A stretch of 64,000 bases of DNA, taken from JAIBJN01 sp963748205 (GTDB taxonomy: Bacteria; Actinomycetota; Thermoleophilia; Gaiellales; Gaiellaceae). Under the pieces are notes generated by a model. That model was given only the letters and a program-made list of their open reading frames with translations. It ran no database searches and was not told where the DNA came from. The translations under genes were made by a program, and so were the position numbers. Below, one piece after another: positions 1 to 9,021 of this stretch. The stretch is from the NCBI GenBank assembly GCA_963748205.1, contig CAVVIB010000019.1, positions 62,001 through 126,000 of the forward strand, given 5' to 3'. The stretch's first letter is position 1. The number at the start of each line of letters is the position of its first letter.

Positions 1-2
1 GT

Positions 3-659
3 GCCCTGCGCGAGCAGGTGCCTGGGCTCGTGCTCCTCACCGATGTCTGTCTCTGCGAGTACACGTCGCACGGCCATTGCGGGCTCGTCGAGGGCGACGA
101 GGTGCTGAACGACGTCTCGCTCGAGCTCCTGGCAAAGACGGCCGTCAGCCATGCCGAGGCCGGGGCCGACGCCGTCTGCCCGAGCGACATGCTCGACGGC
201 CGGGTCGGTGCCATCCGCGGCGCGCTCGACGGCGAGGGATTCGAGCAGCTCCCGATCGTCGCCTACTCGGCCAAGTACGCCTCCGCCTTCTACGGGCCGT
301 TCCGCGAGGCCGCCGAGTCGACGCCCGCGTTCGGCGACCGGCGCAGCTACCAGATGGATCCACCGAACGTCCGCGAGGCGCTGCGCGAGTGCGAGCTCGA
401 TCTCGCAGAGGGCGCCGACGCGATCATGGTCAAGCCGGCGCTTCCGTACCTCGACGTGATCCGCGCGGCCCGCGAGCGCTTCGACGCGCCTCTCTTTGCC
501 TACAACGTCAGCGGCGAGTACGCGATGGTGAAGGCCGCGGCCGCGAAGGGCTGGCTGGACGAGCGCCAGGCCGCCGTCGAGGGCCTCACCGCGATCAAGC
601 GCGCGGGCGCCGACGTGATCGTCTCGTACTGGACGAAGGAGCTGGCCGGGTGGATCTGA
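3..659 (+). CDS. hemB: Delta-aminolevulinic acid dehydratase (porphobilinogen synthase), 5' end outside window
   Basis: Condenses two 5-aminolevulinate molecules to porphobilinogen in cytosolic tetrapyrrole synthesis. About 218 C-terminal residues of the usual ~325 are present; the frame is already open at base 3. The metal/active-site stretch TDVCLCEYTSHGHCG is near the left edge, followed by YSAKYASAFYGPFREA and the Schiff-base lysine in AIMVKPALPYLDVI. The stop overlaps the GTG of hemL by 10 bases, so the two heme genes are probably translationally coupled. The family is secure; the start cannot be judged. Confidence 0.95.
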   Translation, partial: ALREQVPGLVLLTDVCLCEYTSHGHCGLVEGDEVLNDVSLELLAKTAVSHAEAGADAVCPSDMLDGRVGAIRGALDGEGFEQLPIVAYSAKYASAFYGPFREAAESTPAFGDRRSYQMDPPNVREALRECELDLAEGADAIMVKPALPYLDVIRAARERFDAPLFAYNVSGEYAMVKAAAAKGWLDERQAAVEGLTAIKRAGADVIVSYWTKELAGWI

Positions 660-1924
660 CGGCGAGCGGCCTCTTCCGCCGCGCGCGCAAGGTCATCCCC
701 GGCGGCGTCAACTCACCGGTCCGCGCGTGGGGCGCGGTCGGCGCGGAGGAGCCGTTCTTCGCCGCCCGCGGCGAGGGGCCGTACATCTGGGACGCCGACG
801 GGAAGCGCTACGTCGACTGGGTCATGTCCTGGGGGCCGCTCGTCTTCGGGCATGCCGACCCCGAGGTCGTCGAGGCCGTGCAGGAGGCCGCCGCCGACGG
901 GACGACGTTCGGCGCGCCGACCGAGCGCGAGGTCGAGCTGGCCGAGGAAATCGTCGACGCGGTGCCGTCCGTGGAGCAGGTGCGTCTCGTCTCCTCCGGC
1001 ACCGAGGCGGCGATGAGCGCCCTGCGGCTCGCGCGCGGCTTCACGCGGCGCGACCGCGTCCTCAAGTTCACGGGCTGCTACCACGGCCACGCCGACGGGC
1101 TGCTGGCCGAGGCCGGCTCCGGCCTTGCGACGCTCGGCCTCCCGGCCACACCGGGCGTGCCCGTGGGCGCGGCCGGCGACACCGTCTTGACCGCGTACAA
1201 CGACGTCGACGCCGCGGCGGCCGCGGTCGAGCGCTACGGCGAGGGGCTGGCGGCGATCATCGTCGAGCCGGTCGCCGGGAACATGGGCGTCGTCCCGCCC
1301 GACCCCGGCTTCCTCGAGGTGCTCCGCGCGCTCTGCGACGCGTCCGGAGCGCTGCTCGTCTTCGACGAGGTCATCACCGGGTTCCGCGTGGCGCGCGGCG
1401 GAGCGCAGGAGCTCTACGGCGTCACGCCAGACCTGACGGTGCTGGGCAAGATCGCCGGCGGAGGGCTGCCGCTCGCCGCCTTCGGTGGCCGCGGCGACGT
1501 GATGGCCGAGCTGGCCCCGTCCGGGCCTGTGTACCAGGCGGGAACCCTCTCCGGGAATCCGCTCGCGACCGCGGCCGCACTCGTCGTCCTGCGCCGGCTG
1601 CGGGATCCCGCCGTCTACGAGCGCCTCGAGGAGCTCGGCGCCCGGCTCGAGGCTGGGCTGAGCGACGCCGCGCAGGGACAGCCGGTCGCTCTCCAGCGCG
1701 TCGGGGCCATGGCGACGCTGTTCTTCCGCGAGAGTCCCGTGCGGAACTTCCGCGACGCGTCGGAGAGCGACACGGAGCGCTTCGCCGCGTGGTTCCGACA
1801 TCTGCTGGCCAACGGGATCTACGTGGCGCCCTCGCAGTACGAGGCGCTCTTCCTCTCCACGGCCCACGGCGACGCGGAGATCGACGCGACCGTGGAGGCG
1901 GCGCGTGAGTTCTTCGGCCGCTGA
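650..1924 (+). CDS. hemL: Glutamate-1-semialdehyde 2,1-aminomutase
   Basis: PLP enzyme that turns glutamate-1-semialdehyde into 5-aminolevulinate, the substrate of the preceding hemB. 424 residues, normal family length. The N-terminus has the family signature VIPGGVNSPVRAW. SSGTEAAMSALRLAR is the cofactor phosphate region, FDEVITGFR carries the conserved Asp, and the PLP-binding lysine is in LGKIAGGGLPLAAFGG (about residue 266). GTG at 650 is chosen because it places the signature near the N-terminus and overlaps the hemB stop. The 3' end overlaps the next gene by 20 bases, so this is one operon. Confidence 0.96.
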   Translation: MDLTASGLFRRARKVIPGGVNSPVRAWGAVGAEEPFFAARGEGPYIWDADGKRYVDWVMSWGPLVFGHADPEVVEAVQEAAADGTTFGAPTEREVELAEEIVDAVPSVEQVRLVSSGTEAAMSALRLARGFTRRDRVLKFTGCYHGHADGLLAEAGSGLATLGLPATPGVPVGAAGDTVLTAYNDVDAAAAAVERYGEGLAAIIVEPVAGNMGVVPPDPGFLEVLRALCDASGALLVFDEVITGFRVARGGAQELYGVTPDLTVLGKIAGGGLPLAAFGGRGDVMAELAPSGPVYQAGTLSGNPLATAAALVVLRRLRDPAVYERLEELGARLEAGLSDAAQGQPVALQRVGAMATLFFRESPVRNFRDASESDTERFAAWFRHLLANGIYVAPSQYEALFLSTAHGDAEIDATVEAAREFFGR

Positions 1925-2453
1925 GCTCTCGGTCTGGGACGTGATCGCCGGCGAGGCCGAGCGCGAGAGCGCGCTCTGGGCCGCGGCGCTCCGACCGATG
2001 GCCGAGCGGGAGGAGGAGGCGGTCTTCTCGCCGCTCGCGCCGGCCGGCTTCGCCCTCGGGCTCGAGTCGATCTACGAGGGCTACCTCCTCCATTACGGAC
2101 GTCCACGCCTCTTTGCGCCGGCCGATTCCGCCACGGCGATCCTGCTCGGCGACTACCTCTACGCGCACGGGCTCGTCCGCGTCGCGGCCCACGGCGAGGT
2201 CGGGGTCGTCGAGGACTTCGCCGAGCTCGTCTCCCTGTGCGCGCAGCTGCGCGCGGAGGAGCGGGAGGGCGACGGCGCCGCCTGGGCCGGGACTGCCGTC
2301 CTGCTCGGGACGCGCGACGTCAGGCTCGAGACGGGCCGCGCCGCGCTGCGCCTCCAGGCCGATCCCGCGCCACTGCATGCCGTCGCCGAGCTGGAGGCGG
2401 GCGCCGAGGCGGTCGCGCACGCCCTGTCGCTTCACGCCGACCGGGTAAATTAG
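1905..2453 (+). CDS. Hypothetical helical protein downstream of hemL
   Basis: Not recognised. 182 residues, no signal peptide or membrane helix, rich in Ala, Glu and Leu and probably all-helical. One stretch, AILLGDYLYAHGLVRVA in the middle, resembles the GDYLFAR segment of polyprenyl synthases (the true enzyme at about 8.45 kb reads AAGDYLFARAFAELS). No DDxxD motif is present, so catalysis of that kind is unlikely; a non-catalytic partner is possible but speculative. The GTG start lies 20 bases inside hemL, so it is co-translated with the heme genes. Its stop codon overlaps a promoter-like TAGACT for the next gene. Confidence 0.7.
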   Translation: MSSSAAELSVWDVIAGEAERESALWAAALRPMAEREEEAVFSPLAPAGFALGLESIYEGYLLHYGRPRLFAPADSATAILLGDYLYAHGLVRVAAHGEVGVVEDFAELVSLCAQLRAEEREGDGAAWAGTAVLLGTRDVRLETGRAALRLQADPAPLHAVAELEAGAEAVAHALSLHADRVN

Positions 2454-2456
2454 ACT
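2451..2456 (+). promoter_or_regulatory. -10 box TAGACT of a leaderless promoter
   Basis: TAGACT lies 8 bases before the ATG at 2465 and overlaps the preceding stop codon. No Shine-Dalgarno sequence is visible. Spacing fits transcription starting at or next to the start codon, as in many other genes of this window. Confidence 0.6.
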
Positions 2457-2464
2457 CAGTTCCG

Positions 2465-2632
2465 ATGAGCGCATTCGCCAACGCACTCGTCCTCGCCGCG
2501 GAGAAGTCCACGGCGGAGGAGGGCCGCGACATCATCGTCGCGATGCTGGTCGTCGGCCTGATCTTCTGCAGCGTGATCGCGCTCGGCCAGCTGAGCCGCT
2601 GGGCGGCGCACCGCCGCGGCCGCGGGCACTAG
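2465..2632 (+). CDS. Small single-span membrane protein (55 aa)
   Basis: Function unknown. 55 residues: a polar, acidic N-terminal part, one strongly hydrophobic helix (IIVAMLVVGLIFCSVIALGQL, split here as about residues 23-43) and an Arg/His-rich tail ending RRGRGH, which suggests an N-out, C-in single-span topology. ATG at 2465 is supported by the TAGACT box 8 bases upstream. It sits between the heme genes and the menaquinone cluster. No homology can be claimed from sequence reading alone. Confidence 0.6.
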   Translation: MSAFANALVLAAEKSTAEEGRDIIVAMLVVGLIFCSVIALGQLSRWAAHRRGRGH

Positions 2633-2662
2633 CCGCCGGCGCGCAGCCCGCACCCACCCGGA

Positions 2663-2668
2663 TAGACT
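2663..2668 (+). promoter_or_regulatory. -10 box TAGACT of a leaderless promoter (UbiD-type gene)
   Basis: TAGACT followed by 8 bases and the GTG at 2677; no Shine-Dalgarno. Same box and spacing as at 2451 and 14409. It supports the chosen start of the decarboxylase gene. Confidence 0.65.
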
Positions 2669-2676
2669 CGATTCCG

Positions 2677-4161
2677 GTGCCTGCCGCTGATCTGCGCTCC
2701 TGGATCGACCTGCTGCGCCGGGAGGGCGAGCTGGTCGAGATCGAAGCCGAGGTCGATCCGTACCTCGAGATCACGGAGATCACCGATCGCGTGGTCAAGA
2801 GCGGCGGGCCGGCGCTCCTCTTCACGAACGTGAAGGGCTCCGAGCGGCCGCTCCTCATCAACCAGTTCGGGACCGAGCGCCGCACGTGCCTGGCGTTCGG
2901 TGAGGAAAGCCTCGACGCGGTCGCGCGCAAGCTCGAGGAAGTGATCGAGATGCAGCCGCCGCAGGGCCTGGTCGAGAAGGTGAAGGGGCTCGGGAAGCTC
3001 AAGCGGCTGGCCGACTCGCTGCCGAAGAGCGTCTCGCGCGGCGCCTGCCAGGAGCTCGTGCTCGAGCCCGACCTCGACGCGCTTCCGATCCAGCACTGCT
3101 GGCCGGGCGACCCGGCGCCGTTCATCACGCTTCCGGCGGTGATCACCAAGGACCCGCGCACCGGCGTCCGCAACGTCGGCATGTACCGGATGCAGAAGAT
3201 CGACGCGACCTCGACCTACATGCACTGGCAGGTGCACAAGGACGGGCGCGCCGACTGGCTGGCGGCCGAGGGGTCGATCCCCGTCGCCGTCGCGCTCGGG
3301 CTGGACCCGATCACGGCGTACTCCGCGAGCGCCCCGCTCCCGAAGCACATCGACGAGTTCATGCTGGCCGGCTTCCTCCGCGGCGAGTCGGTCGAGCTCG
3401 TCAAGTGCAAGACGGTCGACCTCGAGGTGCCCGCGAACGCCGAGATCGTGCTCGAGGGCCGCATCGAGGCCGGCGACATGGGCGTCGAGGGGCCGTTCGG
3501 CGACCACACCGGCTACTACTCGCCGCCCGAGCCCTTCCCGGTCTTCCGCCTCACGGCCATGACCATGCGCCGCGACGCGATCTACCCCTCGATCGTCGTC
3601 GGCGTCCCGCCGGCCGAGGACGCCTGGCTGGGCAAGGCGACCGAGCGGATCTTCCTGCCGGCGATCCGGATGACGGTCCCGGAGATCGTCGACTACGACC
3701 TCCCGGTCGCGGGCGCGTTCCACAACTGCGTGATCGTCTCGGTGCGCAAGGCGTTTCCCGGCCACGCGCGCAAGGTCATGCACGCGATCTGGGGGCTCGG
3801 GATGCTCTCCCTCTCCAAGTCGGTCGTCGTGGTCGACGAGCACGTCGACGTGCACGACTACGAGCACGTCTTCTTCCACGTCTGCGCGAACGTCGACCCC
3901 AAGCGGGACGTCGTGGTCACCGAGGGGCCGCTCGACCAGCTCGACCACGCGGCGATGCTGCCCTGCTACGGCGGTAAGCTCGGGATCGACGCCACCCACA
4001 AGTGGCCTGAAGAGGGGGCGCGCGAGTGGCCGGAGCGGATCGAGATGACCCAGGAGGTTCGTGACGCCGTGGACAGCCGGTGGAGCGAGCTCGGCCTCGA
4101 TCGGGACCCGGCCGGGAACGGCAGGATTTCCCAGGTCTTGAGGCAGAAGGTACGTCGTTGA
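2677..4161 (+). CDS. ubiD: UbiD-family (prenylated-FMN) decarboxylase, probably for menaquinone
   Basis: Cytosolic decarboxylase using prenylated FMN, 494 residues, normal length. NVGMYRMQKIDATSTYMHWQ (about residues 168-187) and AEIVLEGRIEAGDMGVEGPFGDHTGYY (given in two parts: AEIVLEG and GVEGPFGDHTGYY) carry the residues that hold metal, cofactor and the catalytic Arg/Glu pair in the family. With UbiX (6841), MqnA, MqnE and MqnC nearby, the likely substrate is the prenylated 1,4-dihydroxy-6-naphthoate of the futalosine pathway (an MqnL role). That role is inferred from context; the family itself is clear. Confidence 0.9.
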   Translation: MPAADLRSWIDLLRREGELVEIEAEVDPYLEITEITDRVVKSGGPALLFTNVKGSERPLLINQFGTERRTCLAFGEESLDAVARKLEEVIEMQPPQGLVEKVKGLGKLKRLADSLPKSVSRGACQELVLEPDLDALPIQHCWPGDPAPFITLPAVITKDPRTGVRNVGMYRMQKIDATSTYMHWQVHKDGRADWLAAEGSIPVAVALGLDPITAYSASAPLPKHIDEFMLAGFLRGESVELVKCKTVDLEVPANAEIVLEGRIEAGDMGVEGPFGDHTGYYSPPEPFPVFRLTAMTMRRDAIYPSIVVGVPPAEDAWLGKATERIFLPAIRMTVPEIVDYDLPVAGAFHNCVIVSVRKAFPGHARKVMHAIWGLGMLSLSKSVVVVDEHVDVHDYEHVFFHVCANVDPKRDVVVTEGPLDQLDHAAMLPCYGGKLGIDATHKWPEEGAREWPERIEMTQEVRDAVDSRWSELGLDRDPAGNGRISQVLRQKVRR

Positions 4162-4229
4162 CAGGATTGAGCGCTCAGGGGAAGAATGCCCGACGCTTGT
4201 AACAACCAGGATCTGACGGAGGAAGCTGG

Positions 4230-5178
4230 GTGGCGGACGAGCTAGAGCGGCCGGAGGAGACCTCCGAGACACACGAGCACGACGACCCCGGGGCTCACCT
4301 CCCGCCGCCGACGATCTGGCCCTTCGCGTTCGCCGGCGCCGTCGCCGTCATCCTCGTCGGCCTGATCGTGAGCATGTGGGCCGCCGTGGTCGGCGTCGTC
4401 CTCGCGGTCGTCTTCGGGTTCCTCTGGATCCGCGACGTGACGCGCGACGTGCGCGCCGCTCCCGAGCCGGAGCCCGTCGTCGCGCCGGAGCCGTCGCCGC
4501 TCACCGTCGAGGAGGGCGAGCCGGCCGAGCCAGAGCGCTATCCGCGCTCGAAGTTCCTCGAGGGCGCGACCCTCGGCCTCGGAGCGGTGATCGGCGGGAT
4601 CGTCACGGTGCCCGCGCTGGGCTTCGCCGTCGCGCCCGCGTTCGTCGGTCAGGAGGAGCCGGACGTCGACCTCGGGGCGATGGACAACTACCCCGAGGGC
4701 GAGTGGCGCATCGCGACCTTCACCTCCGAGCCGGAGAAGGGCGACGTCACGAGGCGCACCGCGTTCATCCGCTACAACGGGCTCAAGAACGAGGTTCCGA
4801 GCTACACGATCATCTTCAACCGGTGCGTCCACCTCGGCTGCCCGACGCAGCCCCAGGGCCCGCCGGGCGAGCCTGCAGGAGGTCAAGACGTCAGCTGCCC
4901 CGGTGACGCTGACGCCGACACAGCCGTCCGGCTTCGGCTGCCCCTGCCACGGAGGCGCCTACGACATCGAGGGCAACCGGACGGCCGGGCCGCCGGTCCG
5001 CGCGCTCGACCGCTTCGAGTACTCGATCATCAACGGCAGCCTCTGGCTCGGCGAGCTGTACAGCGTCGCGGAGGTCGAGGGTGAGGGCGCCGACGCCGTC
5101 GCTGTCCGCTATCGCCACACCGACCCGGGCGTTCACGTCGACGGGTACGAGGCCTGGCTCTACCCGATCACCCCGTAG
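4230..5178 (+). CDS. qcrA: Rieske iron-sulfur protein of menaquinol:cytochrome c reductase (apparent frameshift)
   Basis: Carries the 2Fe-2S cluster that takes electrons from menaquinol. Residues ~28-70 form two membrane helices and a third lies at ~110-140, the three-helix layout of actinobacterial QcrA. Cluster ligands are in CVHLGC and, after the break, GCPCHGGAYD. The frame changes by one base near 4873-4878: the first frame reads GPPGEP, the second QEVKTSAAPVTLTPTQPSG. One extra base explains it. GTG at 4230 follows a good GGAGGAAG ribosome site. The stop abuts the cytochrome b ATG. Probably an intact gene with a sequencing indel. Confidence 0.88.
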
Positions 5179-5992
5179 ATGGCGCGCACCAAGTCCCAGC
5201 GGCGAAACCAGATCGAGCATCTCCTGCTCGCGCCGCTCGAACTGGCTCGAGGAGCGCTCCGGGCTCGTCGGCGCGGTCAAGTACTTCCTCTTCCGCAAGG
5301 TTCCGCACGACACGAACTGGTTCCACACGCTCGGCTCGGCAACGCTGACGGCGTTCATCGTCCAGCTGGTGACCGGCGTGATCCTCGCCATGTACTACAA
5401 GCCGTCGCCGGAGGAGGCCTACGCCTCCATCCAGATGATCACGAACGACCTGACGCTCGGCTGGCTCGTGCGCGGGATGCACCGCTGGGGCGCCAGCGTC
5501 TTCATCATCCTGCTCTTCCTCCACATGGGGCGCGTGTTCCTCTTCGGCGCCTACAAGTACCCGCGCGAGCTCAACTGGCTCATCGGTGTCCTGCTGCTGG
5601 TGCTGGCGATGCTCGAGGGCTTCACGGGCTATCTGCTTCCGTGGGACCAGACGGCCTACTGGGCCACCGTGGTCGGGATCAACCTGAACGCGACGGCGCC
5701 GTTCCTCGGCCCCTTCCTGGCGGACTTCCTGCGCGGAGGTCAGGACATCGGCACCGAAACGCTCGCACGCTTCTACTCGCTGCACATGCTGCTCATACCG
5801 GGCGGCCTGATCGCCCTGATCACGCTCCACCTCTACCTCGTCATCCGCCTCGGCGTCACCTCGCCGCCGTGGTCGAAGGACGCGGCCGGCGTGGAGCGCG
5901 AGGAGGTCGTCGTCGGCAGGCGCGGTTTGGTGGAGCCCCGGCCGCGCGGTGACGGGGCGGGCGCCGAGGTTCGAGGACGGCCGGAGGCCTAG
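5179..5992 (+). CDS. qcrB: Cytochrome b (b6-type) subunit of the bc complex (apparent frameshift near start)
   Basis: Membrane subunit with two b hemes and quinol sites, about 270 residues, the short four-helix b6 type. Heme histidines are visible in RGMHRWGASVFIILLFLHMG and in FYSLHMLLIPGG with ITLHLYLVI; GYLLPWDQTAYWA is the quinol-site loop. The conserved frame begins at NWLEERSGLVGAVKYFLFRK but has no start codon; an ATG directly after the Rieske stop (MARTKSQRRNQIEHLL) lies one frame off. One extra base near 5238-5241 would join them. Forms one operon with qcrA and the next gene. Confidence 0.88.
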
Positions 5993-5995
5993 CGG

Positions 5996-6820
5996 ATGAG
6001 CAACCAGAAAGAGCGCGCCTACTTCAAGCGCTACAAGGAGGACGTCCAGAAGCGCGGGAAGCCCTTCTTCCCGTACGCGATGTTCCACGACACGGTCATG
6101 AGCCTCGTCGTGGTCTGCGTCATCGTTGCGCTCGCCTGCGTGTGGTACTTCACGTCGGGCGAGGAAGCGGGGGACGCGGGCATCCTCGGGCCGCGCTACA
6201 CGGAGGAGGCCGACCCGGGAACGACCTCGTTCGTCCCGCGGCCTGACTGGTACTTCTACTTCCTCTTCTACCTGCTGCGGATCTTCAAGTGGCCGGATAC
6301 GGTCGTCCTCGGCACGGTCGGGATCCCGACGATCGCGCTCGTCCTGCTCCTCGCGCTGCCCTTCATCGACCGGCGGCGTGAGCGGCGGCTCGTCCGGCGC
6401 CCGGTCGCGGTCGTCGGCGCGTTGCTCGTCGTCGCCTCCATGGGAATCCTCACCTACCGCGGCGCGACCGCGGAGGAGTCGCTCGCCGGCGAGGCCGTCG
6501 AGGAGGTCGAGGCCTGGCAGCAGGAGCAAGGCCTCTCCGAGGAGGGCGTCGAGGGCGCGACGCTGTTCGCCCAGTCGGGGTGCATGAGCTGCCACACGTA
6601 CCTCGGCTCCGGCTCGTCGAACCTCGGCGCGCCCGATCTGTCCGAGGTCGGGGCGGACGGCCGCTCGCCCGAGGAGTTCGCCGCCTACGTGGCCAACCCG
6701 GCCGAGTTCGGGAACACCGTCATGCCGGCGTACGCGGACCTCGGCGAAGAGAACCTCCTGCTACTCGGCACGTTCCTCTCCGAGTCGACGGGCGGCGAGG
6801 GCGGGGGCGAGGGCGAGTAG
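5996..6820 (+). CDS. qcrC: Subunit IV-cytochrome c fusion of the bc complex
   Basis: 274 residues combining the second half of cytochrome b (subunit IV) with a c-type cytochrome, as in Bacillus QcrC. Three membrane helices (~28-50, ~100-122, ~130-150), with PRPDWYFYFLFYLLR carrying the PDWY motif, the counterpart of the quinol-site PEWY. The C-terminal domain (~170-265) has heme motif CMSCH and a likely Met ligand in NTVMPAYADLGEE. The tail is Gly/Glu-rich. It starts 3 bases after qcrB. The fusion means electrons can pass to heme c within one polypeptide. Confidence 0.92.
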   Translation: MSNQKERAYFKRYKEDVQKRGKPFFPYAMFHDTVMSLVVVCVIVALACVWYFTSGEEAGDAGILGPRYTEEADPGTTSFVPRPDWYFYFLFYLLRIFKWPDTVVLGTVGIPTIALVLLLALPFIDRRRERRLVRRPVAVVGALLVVASMGILTYRGATAEESLAGEAVEEVEAWQQEQGLSEEGVEGATLFAQSGCMSCHTYLGSGSSNLGAPDLSEVGADGRSPEEFAAYVANPAEFGNTVMPAYADLGEENLLLLGTFLSESTGGEGGGEGE

Positions 6821-6840
6821 CCCCGCCCGGGCCCGCCCCC

Positions 6841-7425
6841 GTGAACATCTTCGTCGGGATCACGGGCGCGTCGGGCGCTCCCTATGCCCGACGGCTCCTC
6901 CAGGCGCTCGCCGCGTCCGGCGCCGAGGTCGGCGTCTGCATCTCGGAGGCCGGCGTCCAGGTGTGCGCGACCGAGCTCTACGGTGACATCTCTCTGTCTC
7001 GCGACGAGGTGACGGCGCGGCTGACGGACGGGCTCGATGGGGTCACGGTCGTCGGCCTGCGCGACTACACGACGCCGTATGCCAGCGGCTCGGCGCGGGT
7101 CGACGGCTACGTCGTGTGCCCGTGCTCCATGTCCACGGCGGCCAGCATCGCCGCGGGGGCGATGGCGAACCTCGTCCACCGAGCGGCCTCGGTGGCGCTC
7201 AAGGAGGAGCGCAAGCTCGTGCTCGTTCCGCGCGAGACGCCGCTCTCGACCATCCATCTGGAGAACCTGCTGCGCCTCCGGCGCGCGGGCGCGACGGTCG
7301 TCTTCGCGGCGCCGGGCTTCTACCATGGCCCCCAGACCATCGACGATCTGGTCAACTTCGTCGTAGCGCGATGTCTCGATCAACTGGGAATCGACCAGAC
7401 GCTCGTGAGCCGGTGGGGCCAATGA
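6841..7425 (+). CDS. ubiX: Flavin prenyltransferase UbiX
   Basis: Makes prenylated FMN, the cofactor required by the UbiD-type decarboxylase at 2677. 194 residues, full length. GITGASGAPYARRLL at the N-terminus is the FMN phosphate-binding region; SMSTAASIAAGAMANLVHRAA and VLVPRETPLSTIHLENLL are the hallmark prenyl-phosphate and flavin contacts. GTG at 6841 puts the signature at residue 6. Its stop overlaps the ATG of the methyltransferase gene by 4 bases. Confidence 0.95.
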   Translation: MNIFVGITGASGAPYARRLLQALAASGAEVGVCISEAGVQVCATELYGDISLSRDEVTARLTDGLDGVTVVGLRDYTTPYASGSARVDGYVVCPCSMSTAASIAAGAMANLVHRAASVALKEERKLVLVPRETPLSTIHLENLLRLRRAGATVVFAAPGFYHGPQTIDDLVNFVVARCLDQLGIDQTLVSRWGQ

Positions 7426-8103
7426 GCTCCGGCGTGCTCGCCCCCGCCGCCGTCGAGGCGATGTTCGACCGGATCTCTCCGGTCTACGACCCGATGAACC
7501 GCCTCATGACCGGGGGCCTCGACCGCCGCTGGCGCCGCCTGGCGGTTTCGCGCGTCGTCCGGCCCGGCGACCGGGTGCTCGACGCCTGCTGCGGGACCGG
7601 CGACCTGGCGGTGGCCGCAGAGGAGGCGGGCGGCGACGTGACCGGCCTGGACTTCTCCGAGCGGATGCTCGAGCGGGCGCGGCGGAAGTCGTCGACGATC
7701 GAGTGGGTCCGCGGCGACATGCTCGCGTTGCCGTTCGAGGACGAACGCTTCGACGCCGCCACGGTCGGGTTCGGCATTCGCAACGTGGAGGACCTCGGCG
7801 CGGGGCTCGGTGAGCTCGCGCGGGTGCTGCGGCCGGGCGGGCGGCTGGCGTGCCTCGAGATCACGCGCCCACGTGGCGCGTTGCGGCCCTTCTTCCGCCT
7901 CTGGTTCGACGGGCTGGTGCCGTTCGCCGGGCGTGTCCTGCCGGGCGGCGGCGCCTACAGCTACCTCCCGGCGAGCGTCCGCCGATTCCCCGGTCCCGGA
8001 GGACCTGGGCGAGGCGATGCGCCGCGCCGGCTTCGCCGACATCGGCTGGAAGCTCCTCGGCGGCGGCATCGTCGCGCTCCACACCGCGAGGAAGGCCTCG
8101 TGA
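7422..8103 (+). CDS. menG: Demethylmenaquinone methyltransferase (UbiE/MenG family, apparent frameshift)
   Basis: SAM-dependent C-methylation, the final step of menaquinone synthesis. About 227 residues. SISPVYDPMNRLMTGG-like start (reads DRISPVYDPMNRLMTGGLDR), SAM motif VLDACCGTGDLAVAA, then GFGIRNVEDLGAGL and VLRPGGRLACLEITRP are typical UbiE/MenG blocks. After PASVRRFPGP the frame shifts by one base near 7994-8002 and continues as EDLGEAMRRAGFADIGWKLL to the stop. One extra G is the simplest cause. ATG overlaps the ubiX stop and the stop overlaps the GTG of the prenyl synthase. Confidence 0.9.
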
Positions 8104-9021
8104 GCGCGCTCGCCACCGTCCGCTCCGCTCCCGGGCTCGACGCCTACCTCGAGCTGCTCGAGGAGCGCCTCGAGCGCGCGGTCTCGTCGCACCCAGGCCT
8201 CGTCGGCGCGATCGGCGCCGACACACTCTCCGCGGGTGGCAAGCGCCTGCGACCCGTTCTCGTCTTCCTCTGCACGCCGACCGCCGAGCGCGGCGGCGAG
8301 CAGGCGGTGGCCGGCGGGGCTGCGGTCGAGCTCGTCCACATGGCGACGCTCGTCCACGACGACCTGCTCGACGGGGCCGACCTACGGCGCGGCCGCCCGA
8401 CCGTCTGGGCCGAGCACGGCGAGCCGGCCGCGAAGGCCGCCGGCGACTATCTCTTCGCCCGCGCGTTCGCCGAGCTGTCGAGCACCGGCGACGCCGCCCG
8501 GCGTGGCCGTTCTCGCCGACGCGACGCTCGCGCTCGCCCGCGGCGAGGCGCTCCAGCGCCGCCAGGCGTTCCGGCCGGACACGACCGTCGACGACTACAT
8601 CCGACGCTGCTCGCTGAAGACGGGGAAGCTCTTCGAGGCCGCCTGCGTCCTCGGCGGAAGCCGCCCGGAGCTCGGCGCCTTCGGCCTCGCGCTCGGCGTC
8701 GCCTTCCAGATCGCCGACGACATCCTCGACTGCACCGGAGAGTTCGACACGACCGGGAAGGCGCCCGGGGTCGACCTGCGGGACGGGACGCCGACGCTGC
8801 CGCTGATCCTCGCCGCGCGCGAGGACGCCGAGGTTCGCCGCGCGCTTGCGGGCGAGCCCGTCGAGGGCGCGCTCGAGCGGGTGGCGGCGACCGGCGCGAT
8901 CGAGGCCTCGCGCGGCTTCGCGCTCGAGTTCGCGGCCCGCGCGCGCGCCGCGCTCGACGGCGAGCCCGACAGCGCCTCGCTCGAAGCACTCACACACCTC
9001 GTCGTGGACCGGGACGGATGA
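8100..9021 (+). CDS. Polyprenyl diphosphate synthase, menaquinone side chain (apparent frameshift)
   Basis: Trans-prenyl chain elongation giving the isoprenoid tail of menaquinone. About 306 residues. GGKRLRPVLVFLC, the first Asp-rich motif in VHDDLLDGADLRRGRP and the second in AFQIADDILDCTGEF are all present, as expected for an active enzyme. The frame changes by one base near 8494-8501, between ELSSTGDAA and GVAVLADATLALARGEAL; an extra C in a CC run explains it. Overlaps menG at the start and mqnE at the end (ATGA), so it is in the quinone operon. Confidence 0.9.

Noticed and set aside
4196..4207. CTTGTAACAAC before qcrA as a redox-repressor (Rex-like) operator
   Set aside because: Only a TTGT-A-ACAA half-match; the longer symmetric spacing of Rex sites is absent.
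2629..4272. A 547-codon open frame antisense to the UbiD-type gene, and similar long antisense frames at 713-1867, 41509-44181 and 53275-55956
   Set aside because: High-GC codon bias leaves antisense frames open. These translations are Arg/Asp/Val-rich with no motifs, while the opposite strand encodes clearly recognisable proteins.
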